DNA from: Clostridium sp. CAG:221
GTDB taxonomy: Bacteria; Bacillota; Clostridia; Clostridiales; Clostridiaceae
Direction: 5' to 3'
Length of the DNA stretch: 64,000 nt
Assembly (NCBI GenBank): GCA_000435835.1
Contig: FR883366.1
Span: forward strand, 1-64,000
The position numbers and the translations under genes are program-made. This document shows, piece by piece, positions 63,490-64,000 of this stretch. Numbering within the stretch: the stretch's first letter is position 1; each line of letters begins with the position of its first letter. Below the pieces are notes generated by a model that had not been told where the DNA came from, made no database searches, and saw only the letters and a list, made by a program, of their open reading frames with translations.

Positions 63490-63530
63490 GGACAATAGAT
63501 AAATTTTAATATCATCTATTGTCCTTTCTT
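63490..63530 (+). terminator. Intrinsic terminator of the second feo operon
   Basis: GGACAATAGAT / ATCTATTGTCC with a 13-base loop, followed by TTTCTTT. Confidence 0.75.
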
Positions 63531-63566
63531 TATAAGATTATGTTAAATTATTTAACATTATTTTTT

Positions 63567-63930
63567 CTATAAGTATTTAAGGTAATCACCGTATCCTTTT
63601 AGTTCCATCTCTTCTTTAGGAATAAAGCGAAGAGCAGCAGAATTTATACAATATCTAAGCCCACCCAATTCTTTTTAACTCCTTTTTCTTTTGCTCAGAA
63701 ATTTTCCAGTTTTCTTCAATGAATGATTTTCTTCCAGATCCATAATAATATGCTTTATATCTAAAAGGATTTTTTAGATAATAATCTTGATGATATTCTT
63801 CAGCAGGATAAAATTCTGTAGCTTTTAATATTTTAACTAAATGGTTTAACCATACACCAAAAGCATCCCCCGCAAAAATAGCTTTTTTGTTATAGTCAAA
63901 TTTAAGCCCTCCTAATATTTGTAATATAAA
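63567..63930 (-). pseudogene. Decayed msrAB (peptide methionine sulfoxide reductase)
   Basis: On the minus strand one frame reads an MsrA C-terminal part (EFYPAEEYHQDYYLKNPFRY, then AYYYGSGRKSFIEENWK, ending KKELKRIGWA-stop at 63655). Another frame reads only the last ~30 residues of MsrB (LGGLRYCINSAALRFIPKEE, then YGDYLKYL-stop at 63567). Upstream, AIFAGDAFGVW may be what is left of the MsrA start IFAGGCFW, with the catalytic Cys gone. The gene has lost the MsrA core and nearly all of MsrB, so it is non-functional. Confidence 0.7.
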
Positions 63931-64000
63931 TAAAGATGTCTATTTAATTAGTATATGGATAAATAATAAAAATATCAGTAGAAGAAGTATTTATATTAAG

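Overview
The window comes from a low-GC, AT-rich, Gram-positive anaerobe, most likely Clostridium sensu stricto. The grounds are the base composition, the strong GGAGG-type ribosome sites, TTG/GTG starts, dense intrinsic terminators, a fused PurL/PurQ enzyme and the housekeeping repertoire. The species cannot be named from the sequence. About 60 genes are present. I found no rRNA, tRNA or CRISPR array.

Layout. 0-9.6 kb: an LCP-family wall enzyme, a site-2-protease relative without its zinc ligands, an ArgRS-like protein without its catalytic signature, an AI-2E-type permease, an iron(II) uptake pair feoA-feoB behind a Fur-box-like site, an RNase H-fold exonuclease-like protein, a ComEC-like MBL hydrolase and a PlsC acyltransferase. 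9.6-20.3 kb: a PEPCK-like ATPase, small membrane proteins, an Lrp regulator, a PHP phosphoesterase, a gamma-carbonic anhydrase-like protein, a CvfB-like RNA-binding protein, two membrane-anchored Mrr-like proteins, a Nudix-like protein, YaaR and an ABC exporter. 20.3-23.7 kb: thioredoxin with a partner flavoprotein that lacks the NADPH motifs, preceded by a CsoR/CstR-like operator, then a large helical-repeat protein ending in a HIRAN-like domain.

23.7-27.2 kb: the most striking locus. A deoxynucleoside kinase gene is interrupted by a complete group II intron (24048-26752) that encodes a reverse transcriptase/maturase with an HNH domain. Removing exactly this interval restores an uninterrupted 221-residue kinase, so function appears to depend on splicing. 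27-39.7 kb: NAD synthetase, NfeD plus an SPFH protein, a patch of VanZ and GNAT genes (two of them decayed), a kinase-like protein, YdcF, YaaA and two membrane-anchored MutS-like ATPases. A GC-richer stretch ending in a terminator follows and may be a small RNA.

40-51 kb: the complete purine operon purL-E-C-F-M-N-H-D, which takes PRPP to IMP. It is preceded by a PurR-box-like inverted pair and has a hairpin-forming repeat between purH and purD. 51-64 kb: surface and secreted proteins (YARHG lipoprotein, C39-like peptidase, DNA/RNA nuclease, beta-lactamase-fold serine hydrolase), a deletion scar joining two truncated genes, a frameshifted DUF6179-like gene with a slippery heptamer at the break, an ECF S component, a second iron system (FeoA-FeoB fusion plus a Cys-rich partner) and a decayed msrAB at the end.

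Recurring themes are ferrous iron and thiol redox metabolism, purine and deoxynucleotide supply (the pur operon and the kinase salvage gene), enzyme-family members that have lost catalytic residues, and gene decay in the accessory patches. Family names come from motif recognition by eye; no database search was run.
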